Position numbers and translations under genes: made by a program. The notes under the pieces are model-generated. The model did no database searches and was not told the DNA's origin. It saw only the letters and a list, made by a program, of their open reading frames with translations. This document shows, piece by piece, positions 39,728 to 50,130 of a DNA stretch of 64,000 bases; within the stretch, counting starts at the first letter, position 1; each line of letters opens with the position of its first letter. The DNA is from Isochrysis galbana (lineage: Eukaryota > Haptophyta > Isochrysidales > Isochrysidaceae): NCBI GenBank assembly GCA_018136815.1, contig CM030938.1:3546112-3610111 (forward strand), given 5' to 3'.

Positions 39728-41029
39728 ATGAGCTCGCCCGCCTCCTCGACACTCGACCTGCGCGCCTACATCTCTAACTACTCTGGGTACACGCGGCTGC
39801 GTCGGCTGCAGTTCATCGCAGCACACGAGCCGGCGCTCCGTACCGAGGCGCTGCAGATGGCGATCGATCTGGCCAAGCAGGGGATCAATACCGGTCTGTA
39901 CCTCGAGCTCTGCGCCACTGAGGGCTGTCCGCTCCCGCGCGATGACGAGTGGGTCGAGGCTGTCGACAAGAAGACGAGCAGCATGCTCGAGAAGCTCGAG
40001 GCAGACCTCAACTCGCACAAGACCTCGCTTGACAAGGAGTCGATTCGGATGGCGCATACTGAGCTGGGCGACTTCCACCGCAACCGTGGAGACTTTGCAG
40101 CAGCTCTCAAGTGCTACGTTCGCACGCGCGACTACTGCGCGACTTCGAGGCATACTATCAGGATGTGCCTCAATGTTATCCAGGTCTCGATTCAGATGGG
40201 CAACTATGCACATGTCTCCAACTATGTCACGAAGGCAGAATCTTTGCCGGACGTATCAGATCAGGTGCTCTTCGCGCAGCTGCGAGTTGCTTCAGGGCTT
40301 GCTGCACTCGATGTGAAGAATTTCAAGGTGGCAGCGCGCAACTTTGTTGATGTGAGCGTGGACCTCGGTACTTCCTTCTCTGATATTTGCTCTGTTGCGG
40401 ATGTGGCTTTATATGGGGGTCTATGCGCACTCGCTGCTTTCGAACGTGCTGACCTGGCATCCAAGGTTGTTGGGAATGCATCGTTCCGCTCCATGCTTGA
40501 GCTCCACCCAGAGGTGAGAGACCTTGTCAATGACTTCTTTTCGTCTCGGTATGCTTCTTGCCTGAGCCATCTTGACAAGCTCAAGCCGGACCTGCTCATC
40601 GACATTCATTTGCGACCGCACGTTGCGCAGCTGTATGCGGACATTCGGTCCAAGGCAATGATCCAGTACTTTTTGCCCTTTGTCTCTGTCGACATGCAGC
40701 GGATGGCTGCCGCATTCAACGTCGATGTGGTTGAGCTCGAGAAGGAATTGGCTGCCCTCATAATGGCTGGTGCAATCCCTGCCCGCATCGACTCGCAGTC
40801 AAAGGTACTTTATGCGAGGCATGCCGATCAGAGGCACGCCACTTTCGTGAAGGCTCTCGATATGGGCGAGGCATACATGTGGAATACAAAGGCTCTATTG
40901 CTCCGCATCAATCTGCTGCGCGCCGATTTTACGGTGAAGGGCTCCGGAGACTCCTTCGGTCCATCTAAGTCGTCGCGCCAAGATCGTCCAGACGGCCGCA
41001 GTGTGGGATACGTTGGAGCAGGCCTCTGA
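39728..41029 (+). CDS. CSN1: COP9 signalosome complex subunit 1
   Basis: Intronless ORF of 433 residues. The N-terminal half is helical repeats, with Leu-Gly-Asp-Phe-His and Arg-Thr-Arg-Asp-Tyr-Cys followed by Met-Cys-Leu-Asn-Val-Ile, and Val-Thr-Lys-Ala-Glu, all typical of CSN1/GPS1 (related to proteasome Rpn7). The PCI domain spans about 270-370: Ser-Arg-Tyr-Ala-Ser-Cys-Leu, Asp-Ile-His-Leu-Arg-Pro-His-Val, Ile-Gln-Tyr-Phe-Leu-Pro-Phe-Val, Met-Ala-Ala-Ala-Phe-Asn-Val and Ala-Arg-Ile-Asp-Ser-Gln-Ser-Lys-Val-Leu-Tyr-Ala-Arg. The COP9 signalosome removes NEDD8 from cullins in nucleus and cytosol. Length is close to family size (about 430-500). The ATG at 39728 is chosen because upstream codons are the CT tract. 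Confidence 0.92.
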   Translation: MSSPASSTLDLRAYISNYSGYTRLRRLQFIAAHEPALRTEALQMAIDLAKQGINTGLYLELCATEGCPLPRDDEWVEAVDKKTSSMLEKLEADLNSHKTSLDKESIRMAHTELGDFHRNRGDFAAALKCYVRTRDYCATSRHTIRMCLNVIQVSIQMGNYAHVSNYVTKAESLPDVSDQVLFAQLRVASGLAALDVKNFKVAARNFVDVSVDLGTSFSDICSVADVALYGGLCALAAFERADLASKVVGNASFRSMLELHPEVRDLVNDFFSSRYASCLSHLDKLKPDLLIDIHLRPHVAQLYADIRSKAMIQYFLPFVSVDMQRMAAAFNVDVVELEKELAALIMAGAIPARIDSQSKVLYARHADQRHATFVKALDMGEAYMWNTKALLLRINLLRADFTVKGSGDSFGPSKSSRQDRPDGRSVGYVGAGL

Positions 41030-41844
41030 AGATTTTGTGAACGTAGGAATCGGATGGGTGAGAGCACGCACCGTGGAACGTTTCGATTGCGCATCTGCAT
41101 CCCTCAGCGCCAACTGCCAACAGGCTTTTGGGAACAAAGCAGCGAGTTGAGTGTGCTTCTCGATTTCAATCTTGGGCTATAGATCATGGCAGCGGACACT
41201 CTCACGAATCCAACGAGAGTCGCAACGCCAGCCGGAAGATCTTCTCAACCGCCGGTTATCCCTAGTCTTATGGCAGACTCTATAGCTGAGACCGAGGTTA
41301 CTCTTTGGTGATCTGCGGGCTTCGATCCGTGAGGGAAGGCAAGTAAGACCACGAGCAATGCTTGTTTCTGGCCGCGACAAGTCTTCCTCTTCTTGTCATC
41401 CGCAATCGGTGTGCGCTCTCCACAGGCAGCTAGATGTATGTTTCATGGCGGGGGGTGTCGTAGGGAAGGGAGATGAGCGGTGCGTCCCCTCGCCGTCGTC
41501 CACCAATGACCGACCACCTCGCCGTCAACCGCCGAATGCGGCCTTGGGATAGCTCACCTTACTCGTTGCTACTGCTGGGCCACGCCCACGGGCCCGCGAA
41601 TGGAATGGTGCTGCTAGAGATGGTCCAATGCTCAGCCAAGGTCAAGGCGTGCGTTGCACGCCGTGTGATCTCGGATTGGCTAACCCCAAAGCTATTGCAT
41701 CTATGCGTAAGTTCATGAAATTCTTGACATTCTCGCCGCGCGGCGTGGCTCTGGACGCCGCATTGTGGAGGCCACGCTAATCGGCTTCCCCCATGGGCCC
41801 AGTTGAGGATTGAATGGCGTACCTGTTAGATGTGAGATGTGATA
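41030..41844. other. Intergenic, 3' of CSN1
   Basis: No gene is recognised. Short open frames at 41358-41718 lack recognisable motifs. Confidence 0.5.
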
Positions 41845-42000
41845 CCGAAAAAAAAATCTGAAGATTCTAGGCTACTCGCATACTAGGTCTAGGTTACCCT
41901 CTCTCTGCTACGCCGCCGCCCTTACATCCCCACCCTCCACCTCCTCCCTTTCCCCCCTTCGTTCCTTTTTCTTTGGTTTCCGGGGTACTACTTTTATAAG
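41845..42000. repeat. Short dispersed repeat family S1, copy 2
   Basis: A-run then TCTGAAGATTCTAGGCTACT, a TCCACCTCCTCCC pyrimidine tract, CGTTCCTTTTTCTTTGG and TTTCCGGGGT in the same order as at 63478-63655. Confidence 0.6.
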
Positions 42001-42004
42001 TAGG

Positions 42005-42350
42005 GGTCAATGGGGGCCTCGCGCCCCCCTCTCTCCATCGCGGACACCCCCAGGGGTGGGCCCGTACAATCAACCACAGGCCCTGCCCTTTGGCAGGGGC
42101 TGGGCAATCACCACAGCCTGGCCCAGACCCCTAGTGGGCGCGGGCCGTGATTCGCACTCCCACGCCCTGCGTGGGCCTGCCCTCGAGCTGACCCCCCCCC
42201 CTTCCCTGGTCGCCAGGCAGACAGATGCCTCTGGGCGGCTCCCATGGCCAGCGAGGCAAGCGTGGGAGAGGCAGAGGGGGGCAAGGGCTGAGCCCCAGCC
42301 TCCACTGCCCCCGTGAGCTGCCCTGGCTGGCCCTCTGGGAGCCCCCAAAG
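42005..42350 (+). repeat. Dispersed repeat family R2, copy in plus orientation
   Basis: GGGCCTCGCGCCC, CCCTTTGGCAGGGG, a GTGGGCGCGGGC block, GGCCTGCCCTCGAGCTGACC, GGTCGCCAGGCAGACAG and CCTCCACTGCCCCCGTGAGC follow the order of the 9.5-kb copy. Confidence 0.65.
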
Positions 42351-42478
42351 GACCTCTGAGAGCAGACCGTGGCGCGCCGCATGGCGACGCGCCGCAGGGA
42401 CACAGGTGGAGGAGAACGGAGAGAGGGAGAGGGGGGGTTTTGCACCCCCCCCCGATGGAGTGCGGTAAGAAATGGGAC

Positions 42479-42500
42479 CCGTTTGCGTAAGCAAACGGGC
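42479..42500. repeat. Short hairpin
   Basis: CCCGTTTGC and GCAAACGGG face each other across GTAA. No role is assigned; in a eukaryote it need not be a terminator. Confidence 0.6.
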
Positions 42501-42537
42501 GGAGAGGGGCGGCTGGCGACAGGTGGGAGATGAGGAG

Positions 42538-43110
42538 GGAGAGGCTCAATGGCGCCTACGAGAACCCTTGTGGCAGGTATCTCGAGGCGCTGAAGGATCA
42601 CCTCGCTACCGCCGGAGGATCTACCAACGCGCTGCAAGCGGCGCGCTCTCGCAAGTGTTCGCCGCCAGCTAACGGCATAGGCATCCCCGCCGGTCACCCC
42701 TCCACCCAGTGGACGACCGAACTTTGGCGGATGTCTCGGGCCCGCTTCCACGACCTCGCGAAGCTTCAAGCCGACGTTCCAGGGTTCGCCGCCGCCTTCG
42801 CCAAGTGCCGCCCATCTGACTCGTCTATGACGGTGCCCCGTCTAACCGCCATAGACCGCTCCGTCACCGTGTGGACCAACGAGAACGGTTGCGCCTACTG
42901 CGCCTTCCGACCTCGGCCACCCGCACAAACCCGCTAGGAAGACCTGTGGAAGTACGGGACCGGCGACGGGGCGCACAACCCGATCACCTGCCCCCCTTAC
43001 ATCCGCTTCCTCTGTGAGGCCGGATGTGGCGAGTGTGGATCCGATGAGGCCGTCCTTTCCGCCATTCGTTCCACCGTGGCGATCAAGTCGCCCGGTCGCC
43101 CCCCTCAATA
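42538..43110 (+). pseudogene. Gypsy gag-like remnant (homologue of the element 1 gag)
   Basis: The plus-strand frame shares with the 25.1-25.8 kb gag the Trp-Thr-Thr-Glu-Leu-Trp helix, Lys-Cys-Arg-Pro-(Ser/Ala)-Asp-x-Ser-Met, Trp-Thr-Asn-Glu-Asn-Gly-Cys-Ala-Tyr-Cys-Ala-Phe-Arg and, after a TAG stop at 42936-42938, the Trp-Lys-Tyr-Gly-Thr-Gly-Asp-Gly-Ala-His and Cys-Glu-Ala-Gly-Cys-Gly-Glu-Cys blocks in the same frame. A single premature stop interrupts it. No pol follows: an LTR tail starts about 120 bp downstream. Confidence 0.7.
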
Positions 43111-43229
43111 GGGACAAGGCGGGGGCAACTCCACTTCATCAGCATCATCCGCGGTTGCACCTGAACGCCGCCCAACCCTAGCCCTGGCGATAGACTGGGA
43201 GAAAGCTTTCTTTCGATAGAGTCAGTTGG

Positions 43230-44010
43230 GATTATTATCCCTTGGAGATCAGTGTAGGTTCGCTTCTTAGGTGAGGGAATCTTTCCCCTTGATGCAAGCT
43301 ACATGCAAGCCCTTGGCCCCTTTGGTGTTTCTTCCCCTTGGTTGCTACTCAGGGTTGTTCGTTAAGAAGCGTCTAGAAGGTTCACGCTCAACGGCAAGAT
43401 TTCTTCGGTCGCAAGGATATCTCGTTGCGATCTGTATCCGAAGTGATCGCCGCGGTCGCGCGACATGACGCTCCCCTTCGGACTCTCCGCCACGTGGGAA
43501 GTTACAAGGGAGACACGCTCCGGCCGTCGCGGCGGAGTCTCTCTCTCTCTCGCTCGCTCTCTCTCTCCGTCTTTCTCGCGACGTGTTTGGGTTATCGGTG
43601 ATTTGGGGTCGCGGTTGCTTGATAATTTGCTTGGTTTGGGTGAATGACTCTGGTGTGTTCGTGAGTCGGTGTATCCTGTTGTTCTCAGGTTCGTTGTCCG
43701 TCGTTGTTCGCTGCGTCGCTGCACTCAAGCAGTCTAGGCTCCCTCCCTGAGGGAAGAGTTCTTTGTAGGTCTAACAATCTCTTACAATCCTACACTCTAG
43801 GGCCGCTAGGAGCGCCTCGCCGCCCCACAGCCCTTCGTCCTTCGTTCGCCGTTCGTCCCCCGTCCAGACACCCAAATGGGGTTGCCCGACCCAGTCCAGA
43901 ATTTCATTCACCCGACTCCCGGCGGGGAGGAGGGCCAAAGCGCCGCGCTAGCCGCCGGTGCCGCTCGCGACGGAGTGGCTCAGAGCCCTCCGGTAGCGCT
44001 CGACTCGACA
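43230..44010 (+). mobile_element. LTR type A, 3' part, plus orientation
   Basis: Begins CCCTTGGAGATCAGTGTAGG, carries the (CT)n block at 43535-43575, and ends CTCGACTCGACA at 44010, followed by a T-run. It is over 90% identical by eye to 25960-26746 and to the reverse complement of 15779-16540. Together with the gag remnant it forms a gag-LTR unit lacking pol. Confidence 0.8.
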
Positions 44011-44974
44011 TTTTTTTTTGTCGAGTCTCGTTTGCCCTCGGTTGTGCTTCAAGGTGGGCGTGTTAGGGTGATGCCGGGCGGTTAGTTTATTGGCCGGATT
44101 CGGTTGTTGCCGCCTAGTTGTTTCTGGTGATTAGTGATTAGGCCAGTCTGGCTGCCTCTATGTCTAGCGCTCGCGGCGCCGCAACGCCGCAGCACCCCCG
44201 CCCCCCGCCGCCGCCCGCAACACTTGTCACTTGACCCCCACATGCGAGGTGTTCACAAGTGTTCACGAGGTGTTCACGAAGTGTTCTCAACTGTTACCGT
44301 GAACACTTGGGGGATGAGGTGTTCACATAACTGGAACACTTTGGGATTGTGGTGTTCACGCGAAGCCCGTGAACACCGCACTTGAACATTCACGCACAAC
44401 CCCAGGGTGCGAGTCCCCCTTGCACGTCAAGAGGCAGCGCAGGGGGGGTGGATGGTTCTTGCCCCCCATGAGAGAGTCGAGAAAGCGGGGCGGGGGGGGG
44501 GGGGGGGGGACGAGGCCCCCCTCCCTGGCGACCAAATAAGATAAGTTCGACCAATCGCATAAGAATAGTGCGGCGCAAAGCAGAGCAGGTATCCTAGAAT
44601 GGCCCGTGGCACATGTGAGTTTCGCGGGCTCCCCGAGTCCACAAGAACGACCGATCATAAGAATAGTGGCAAATCTACCCGTCAAAATGAATGTTTGACC
44701 CCGCTGCCATTACCCATGGCCAGCCACAACGCAGAGAATACCACCAAAGCCAACTTGGCCACCGGGTGAGCTTAACCCTAGCGCAATTACATATGCCCAT
44801 TTGCCGCATCTCGTCGAAGCACAGTGGGCTCACTCAGTTCGTGCAACATAGCATCCACGACGCCACGATGCAGGTGCACAGCCCATGCGATGATCACGGT
44901 GGCGACAGCGAGGGCGCAATTGAGGCTTCCGTCGCGCGTGCCGTTGTCGTCCATGACCGCGACCGAGCCTAAGT
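44011..44974. other. Intergenic with GTGTTCAC word island
   Basis: Around 44245-44400, GTGTTCAC and GTGAACAC words occur about ten times in both orientations. A G-run lies at 44490-44509. CGACCAATCGCATAAGAATAGTG at 44547-44569 (a few bases changed at 44647-44669) forms a direct repeat. No gene is seen. Confidence 0.5.
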
Positions 44975-47900
44975 TCACTCGGCAATAGCACGGTAGAGAC
45001 CTTGCAAGAACGTGGAGAGAGGCACATCTGGGTTTACCTTTTGAGCAAGGTACCGGGCCTTCGAGGAGCCCTGATCGCACTCGATAAGCGTGGGCGCTGG
45101 GAAGCGCTCGGCGCCGAGCGCCTCGGCGTCGCTGCGAACCCGACGAGCGAGCTGCTCAACTTCCGCCGCGGCGGGGCTTCCCGGACTTCGGGCAGCGAGG
45201 GCAAGCGCCGCTCCTTTGCAGATGACTAGCTGAGTGAAAGAGTCGAGTAGTAGCACGCGGTCTGGCAATATAGAGGGGGGCTCAAGCGGAAGCGGGCGAC
45301 CGCTTCCACCTCCAGGCTGGTACCCGATGAGGGTGGGCTGGACCATTACAAGGGAGGAGAAGGTGTCCAAAGTGGACGCGAGCAGCCGGAAGAAGCATGT
45401 ACGATCCGGGGAGGAGCCGGAGGTTCGCAACACCGCCGAGCGCCGCAAGTGAAAGACGAGCCCCGGCAGGATGCCAGCCTCGCGCGGTAGCATCACCGAG
45501 CCGGGGTCTCCCTTAGTGTAGGTGCAAAGGGTGCGCATCATCTTGATGAGGAGCCGGTCGATCCATTTGAGCATCTCCGGACCTGAAGCGCCACCATCCG
45601 CTTTGGCGACCGCTTGGCGCACGAGCAATGCACCCACTGCTTTCTGTGAGTACGCGGTGTGTGTGTGTGGGGGGGGGGGGGGGGGGGGGGGGGGGGGTGC
45701 GGGTTAGTTCGTTCATTTGGCTCTGCGGGTCGCATGAGAAGAGGGCACAGGGCTCGGGACGGAATTTGCCGTGTTGCCACGTGGGATTCTCGTCATGGAC
45801 AAGTCTCATCTCAAACCGCGACCACGCGTCCCCTGTTCTCCGTGGCTGGACAAATCATGGTGGCATGCAAGGAGCTTGGTGCACCTGGTCCAGCGCGGGG
45901 AGGAGTTGCTTCGCATCCCACGAACGCTGCAGCCTTGGGAGCCGAAGAGTCGTCACACGGCGCACTCGACGGCCGCCAGCCGTGGAGTAGGTTGCGGACA
46001 GCTGCAGCAGTTGGCTGTCGCGCATCACAGCCATGTCGGCAGCGTTGCTGCTCGGCTTCGCCGGAGTGAGCGTGAGCCCGATGCACGTGTGCGGTGAGAG
46101 ACAGCCGGCGTTCCAGGAGAACGAGCGTGCGCCACCGCACTCCTTGACCGAAATGTCGGAACTATCATCACCCTTTGACGTGCCGTCCGTAATTGCGCCC
46201 ACGCTTGCACCACCTCCCACATGTTGCACTGCCGCGCAGTCGCGGCCGGCAATGAGCTCGATCTTTGACCCGAACCCCATCGCGGCGTCGCTATCTCCGT
46301 CTGTCCCATACAGCCGTTCCAGGCTCTGGACGAGGGTCTCGTCCTCGAACGATTCGGCCTGGAGTGCAACTCCGCCGGTGCGCTGCATAAGGGCGCGCAT
46401 TTCGTACAATCCCGTCTCGTCCAGAGATGCAGAAACCACGTCGATGCCATGTCCACGCGATGCAGCTGTTTGTGCCAGGCAGTCGTAGTACGCAGCCGCC
46501 GCCTTGGCGCGCTGCGAGCCCGCTTGGAGTTCAGTGTGCGAACGCACCGACGAGCCATGATCGGCTTCCACAATGGCCCCTGAGCCGCCCACCGAAGGTC
46601 CTCCACAGAAGACGACGAGCCTCGCGGCGCCATCGGCCTGGCAGCTAGCGAGCAACGACACGGCTGCGGACAGAGCTGAGCCGGTGCATCGACCGGCTCG
46701 CTTTCTCGGCTCGCCTGCCGCCGCCTCGGCCTCTGCAACTTCCTCCGCTTCAGCGGCCGCCGCTGCTGCAGCGCGAGCAGCAATACTGCCAGGCCGTGGG
46801 CCCATCGGTACAGAGCCGGGCCAGCCTCCGGCCCCGTATGAGTTCGGTGCTCCAGAGCCGTAGGCGCTAAAGGCGCCATACTCGCCTGCATTGGACCGAG
46901 GCTCGTGCTGCTCAGACGGTGGCGATGGCGGTGGTGCCACCGCCTTGCGCGCTGAGTAGGCGCTTGCGCGCGCCTTTAGGGCGGACGATAGATCAAATTC
47001 GCCCGCCGGCACGAAGAAGCGGGCGGCATTGCCACGCAAATCTTCGACGGCCGCAACTGCGGCCGCCGACTGACTGCCTCCTTGTTTTGGCTGATCGATC
47101 CCTTGCCAAGACTGCTCAGGACGGTACGGCATGCCGGGGCCGCCTGACGGGTAGCTGTGGCCGGGGTGTCCCGGAATCCCCCCGAGGGCCCCGCCCAATG
47201 GAGGACCATAACCTGGCGGACCACCCATGAAGCCAGGCGCCCCCGCTCCAGGCAATCCCGGGTGTTGCGGGCCACTCGCATACCCTTGGGGAGGCCGCTG
47301 CAAACCAAAATGGCCCTGTGGGCCCGGGGCATTGAGATACCCTGGAGCTCCGTAGGGTAGGTGATCCGCAGACCCCGCTGCATCGTCCGGCGCGGCATTC
47401 GCACTGGCAGTGTCGAGATCCTCCGGGAAGCCGAGGAGGCCCTTGAAATCAGAGAGTGAGAGCTCAGCGACGTCGTGAGGGAGATGCCAAATGCGGTGAC
47501 GCGAGGCACAGCCCAGCTCATGGACTTCAACAGCCTCACCATAAGTCACCTTTTGAGCAAGGGCCGAGGGGAAGGGTAAGCCATGTACCGGAGCAGACGT
47601 GCTGAGGAGGCAGAGAGGCGATAAGTGCAGGGAACGCGTGCGCCCTCACCAAGCCAACTGGTGTGTCCGGCGATACCCCTTGTAACCACTCGGTCACCAC
47701 CCGCTCGAGGTGCGCCAGCTCATCCGCACGGACGGAGCAGTCGAGAGCGAGCAGAATGGCGGCGGGCGTGTCGTCCCTTGCGCCGAGGTCATACTCGATA
47801 GTCGCATGCTCCGGCGACATCTCCAGCGGCGGAGACGTCGCCGAGGAAAGGTGCATGTCAAAGGGGGACCACGAGCCGCAGAGAGGGCAGCGCCAGCGGC

Positions 47901-48474
47901 GAGAGTGCGGGTCAACCTGTGCAAACGGGTTGAGCGCTGCGCCGCAAGCGCTGCAAGAGGTTGGCTCGCGCTGCACCATCTGGATCCCATCAATGCGAGA
48001 CATAGGGGAGAAGAGGAGGCCAAGAGGTGCACCGAGGGCATCGGCGCCCGCAGGGTGTGGCCAGAGGTGCCACGAGAGCCGGATGCCGCTCGCGCGCTCA
48101 AGTGCAGTGAAGTCGATCCCCGGCCCTGGCTGGATGGCTCCGGGAGAGGAGCGCGTCGGGCTCTGCGCCTGCGTAGGCGGCTTGCGCTGTTTCGGTGGTA
48201 CCGCTTTCTCCGTCGGCGGCGGCTGCGGCTTTGGCGGTGTGGCGCGCGCAGTGGCTTGGGCATGCGGCGGCTTTGGTGGCGCTTTTGGCGGCGGCGGTCG
48301 CGCCTGCGGCTGTGGTGACTCTGGCCGGCCGGAAGGCGCCCAGTCGGGACGCGGTTGTGGAGGGAGAGCTCCTCCGCCCAGCCTGAGCGCAGCATGCAAC
48401 GCAGAGCGGCGTAGCGCCGCGCCGTGGGTCGCAGCAAGCAGCAGCGCAGCAAGGCACGCGCTCCGCCACACCAT
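44975..48474 (-). CDS. SEC23: COPII coat protein Sec23 with signal-like N terminus and long Gly/Pro linker
   Basis: Three exons: 48474-47650, 47549-45885 and 45643-44975 (minus), phase 0, GT-AG, giving 1052 residues. Sec23 hallmarks: Gly-Ile-Arg-Leu-Ser-Trp-His-Leu-Trp-Pro; zinc finger Cys-Ser-Ala-Cys and Cys-Pro-Leu-Cys around Leu-Asn-Pro-Phe-Ala-Gln-Val-Asp; Thr-Ile-Glu-Tyr; trunk Pro-Val-Gly-Leu-Val-Thr-Tyr-Gly with Val-His-Glu-Leu-Gly; Gly-Ser-Ala-Leu-Ser-Ala-Ala-Val; and in exon 3 Trp-Ile-Asp-Arg, Pro-Gly-Leu-Val-Phe-His-Leu-Arg-Arg-Ser, Ser-Ile-Leu-Pro-Asp-Arg-Val-Leu-Leu-Leu-Asp and Lys-Val-Asn-Pro. Sec23 is the Sar1 GTPase activator of the COPII coat at ER exit sites. Odd features are about 120 extra N-terminal residues starting with a hydrophobic signal-like helix, and a roughly 150-residue Gly/Pro/Ala linker where animal Sec23 has a short one. 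An in-frame upstream ATG at 48576 is possible. Family length is about 760. Confidence 0.9.
45669..45697. repeat. Poly-G tract in Sec23 intron 2
   Basis: A run of about 29 G on the plus strand, C on the Sec23 coding strand, lies close to the intron 3' end and may act as the polypyrimidine tract. It was probably hard to sequence exactly. Confidence 0.8.
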
Positions 48475-49006
48475 CTCGCCGGAGGGAGAGAGGGCGGGAG
48501 GGAGGGCGAGCGGGCGGGTGGAGGTGAACGGAAGAGTATTGGCCGGAAGAGGAGAAGCAGCGCGAGAGAGGGTCAAGAGGGGCAGCGCGAGGACGCAGCG
48601 GCCCGTTGCGAGAAAGAAAGGGGCGGGAGTTGTGTGAGAGCGGAGCGAGGAGAGGTAGCGAGATCGATGTGGCCCCAGGGAGGGGGGGGGGAGAGAGAGA
48701 GGAGAGAGAGGAGAGAGGAGAGGAGCCGGTGCTCTGAGGAGCAGTGGGATGGTGGAGCACAGGTACTAAAATAGAGGGAAGGAGAGAGAAGATGGTAGGA
48801 GAAGTCGCTCTACTCTAGAAGAGAGAGAGAGAGAGGGAGAAGAGTCTGTGTGGGGGGGGGGAGAGGGGGAGGGAGGTCACGCGAGCGCGCGAGTTGCGAG
48901 GAGGGGGAGAGGGGAGGGGGGGAGGGGAGGGGGGGGGGGGCAGGAACACGTGGGGGGGGGGGGGGGGGCATCCCTTGCGAAAGCAGCGAGACGTCGGGCC
49001 CCTAGA
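48475..49006 (-). promoter_or_regulatory. Putative promoter/leader of Sec23
   Basis: On the coding (minus) strand a TAGAGTAGAGCGAC motif lies at about 48805-48818, roughly 335 bp before the ATG, followed by C/T-rich stretches (48670-48740) similar to those before CSN1 and the AKR-like gene. G-runs on the plus strand at 48848-48860 and 48953-48968 complete the region. Confidence 0.4.
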
Positions 49007-49165
49007 TGGGAAATACGGTGCAGGGGCCTGCAAATACAGCCAAATACATATGTATTTGGCCTCCGGCCAAATACATTTCAAATACATTCGAGGCCTACAA
49101 CCCAGGACACGCTTCAAATACAGCCAAATACATATGTATTTGGTCTCTGGCCAAATACGTCGGGC
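49007..49165. repeat. AAATACA-word hairpin island
   Basis: The perfect palindrome CCAAATACATATGTATTTGG occurs twice (about 49037-49056 and 49124-49143), each followed by a CTCCGGCCAAATAC or CTCTGGCCAAATAC arm. CAAATACAG and CAAATACATT words surround them. It is inverted relative to 1783-1885. Confidence 0.75.
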
Positions 49166-49499
49166 CAGTACTTTACGACGAACTTGTTCACGTTGGAGCA
49201 TCGAGAGAGACGGCCCTCGGGCTCGATCTTCGATCTTGGCGGCCTCAAGGAATTTGCGATGGTCCTCGTCGAGAGACTCGATCACATCCGGCGAGTTAAC
49301 ACCTCCCTGGTTACAGAGGCGACGACGGCAGGCAGGCTGAGAGTCGGCGTGAAACCCGAGGGAACGAAGGCGGCGTGCCGCCGCTCGTGTTCGGCAATAA
49401 CGTCAGCAATAATGCGGCGAGAGGGGCGGTCGAGCGGAGGTAGCTGTGGGTGCAAGTCCGGCAATGCACCCACGCCTAGGCGGGATGGCTAGGGGTAGG

Positions 49500-49690
49500 C
49501 GGTTGTGTCCCGTTTTTGCTGCCCAAATGTCCCCAAACCCCTTAAATGTCTCGGGACATCCGCCAAATTTCGCACCCAAATGTCCCTTAAAATGTCCATT
49601 AGACATGCCTAAATGTCTAGTGTCTAGTCGCGCACGTACGGTACACGTACGTATCTGTACACATATTACACACATTAGTCTAAATTAGTG
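49500..49690. repeat. AAATGTC-word island
   Basis: CAAATGTCCC, AAATGTCTCGGGACAT, AAATGTCCATTAGACAT and AAATGTCTAGTGTCTAG recur over 120 bp in direct and inverted orientation. An ACGTACGGTACACGTACGTA stretch follows. Confidence 0.7.
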
Positions 49691-49751
49691 CCGTGATGTA
49701 TATGATATATATGGTGCCCTTACGAACTAACTTTATTTATAGTTGGTTGCG

Positions 49752-49868
49752 ATGGAGCGCGCCGCCGAGCCCCTCCTCTCCTTCGGGTCCCCCGCCGAGG
49801 GCGGCCCCCTTGCCCCCACGGACCAGTCGCTGGCGAAGCGGCCGCGTCCACCCTCGGAGGCCGACAAG
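49752..49868 (+). other. Possible orphan first exon
   Basis: An ATG at 49752 opens 39 codons (Met-Glu-Arg-Ala-Ala-Glu-Pro-Leu-Leu) ending in a GACAAG|GTGCGT donor. The downstream sequence is LINE debris. It could be the first exon of a disrupted gene, or chance. Confidence 0.2.
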
Positions 49869-50130
49869 GTGCGTGCGACCCCGGTCGCGCCACACGGCCC
49901 GTGGCCCCGGCCACACCACCCACAGCAGCCATGCTGCCCTCCCACATGGGAGGCAGCTGGCTGCAGGCCTCAAGAGGACTGCATCAAGCGGACAGGACCG
50001 CCACTCCACTGGGCATGCCTTATGGCAGAGGCCCCTCTCACCCTGGCCCGGGCCGCGCCGCCTCGGCGGCGCGGCTCGTGGCCGGGTGGCCCTCATGGGC
50101 ACAACTCCTTGACAAACAACATCTTACGAC

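Noticed and set aside
42479-42500. A transcription terminator hairpin
   Set aside because: There is no downstream U-run and no gene ending there, and intrinsic terminators are not expected in this genome.
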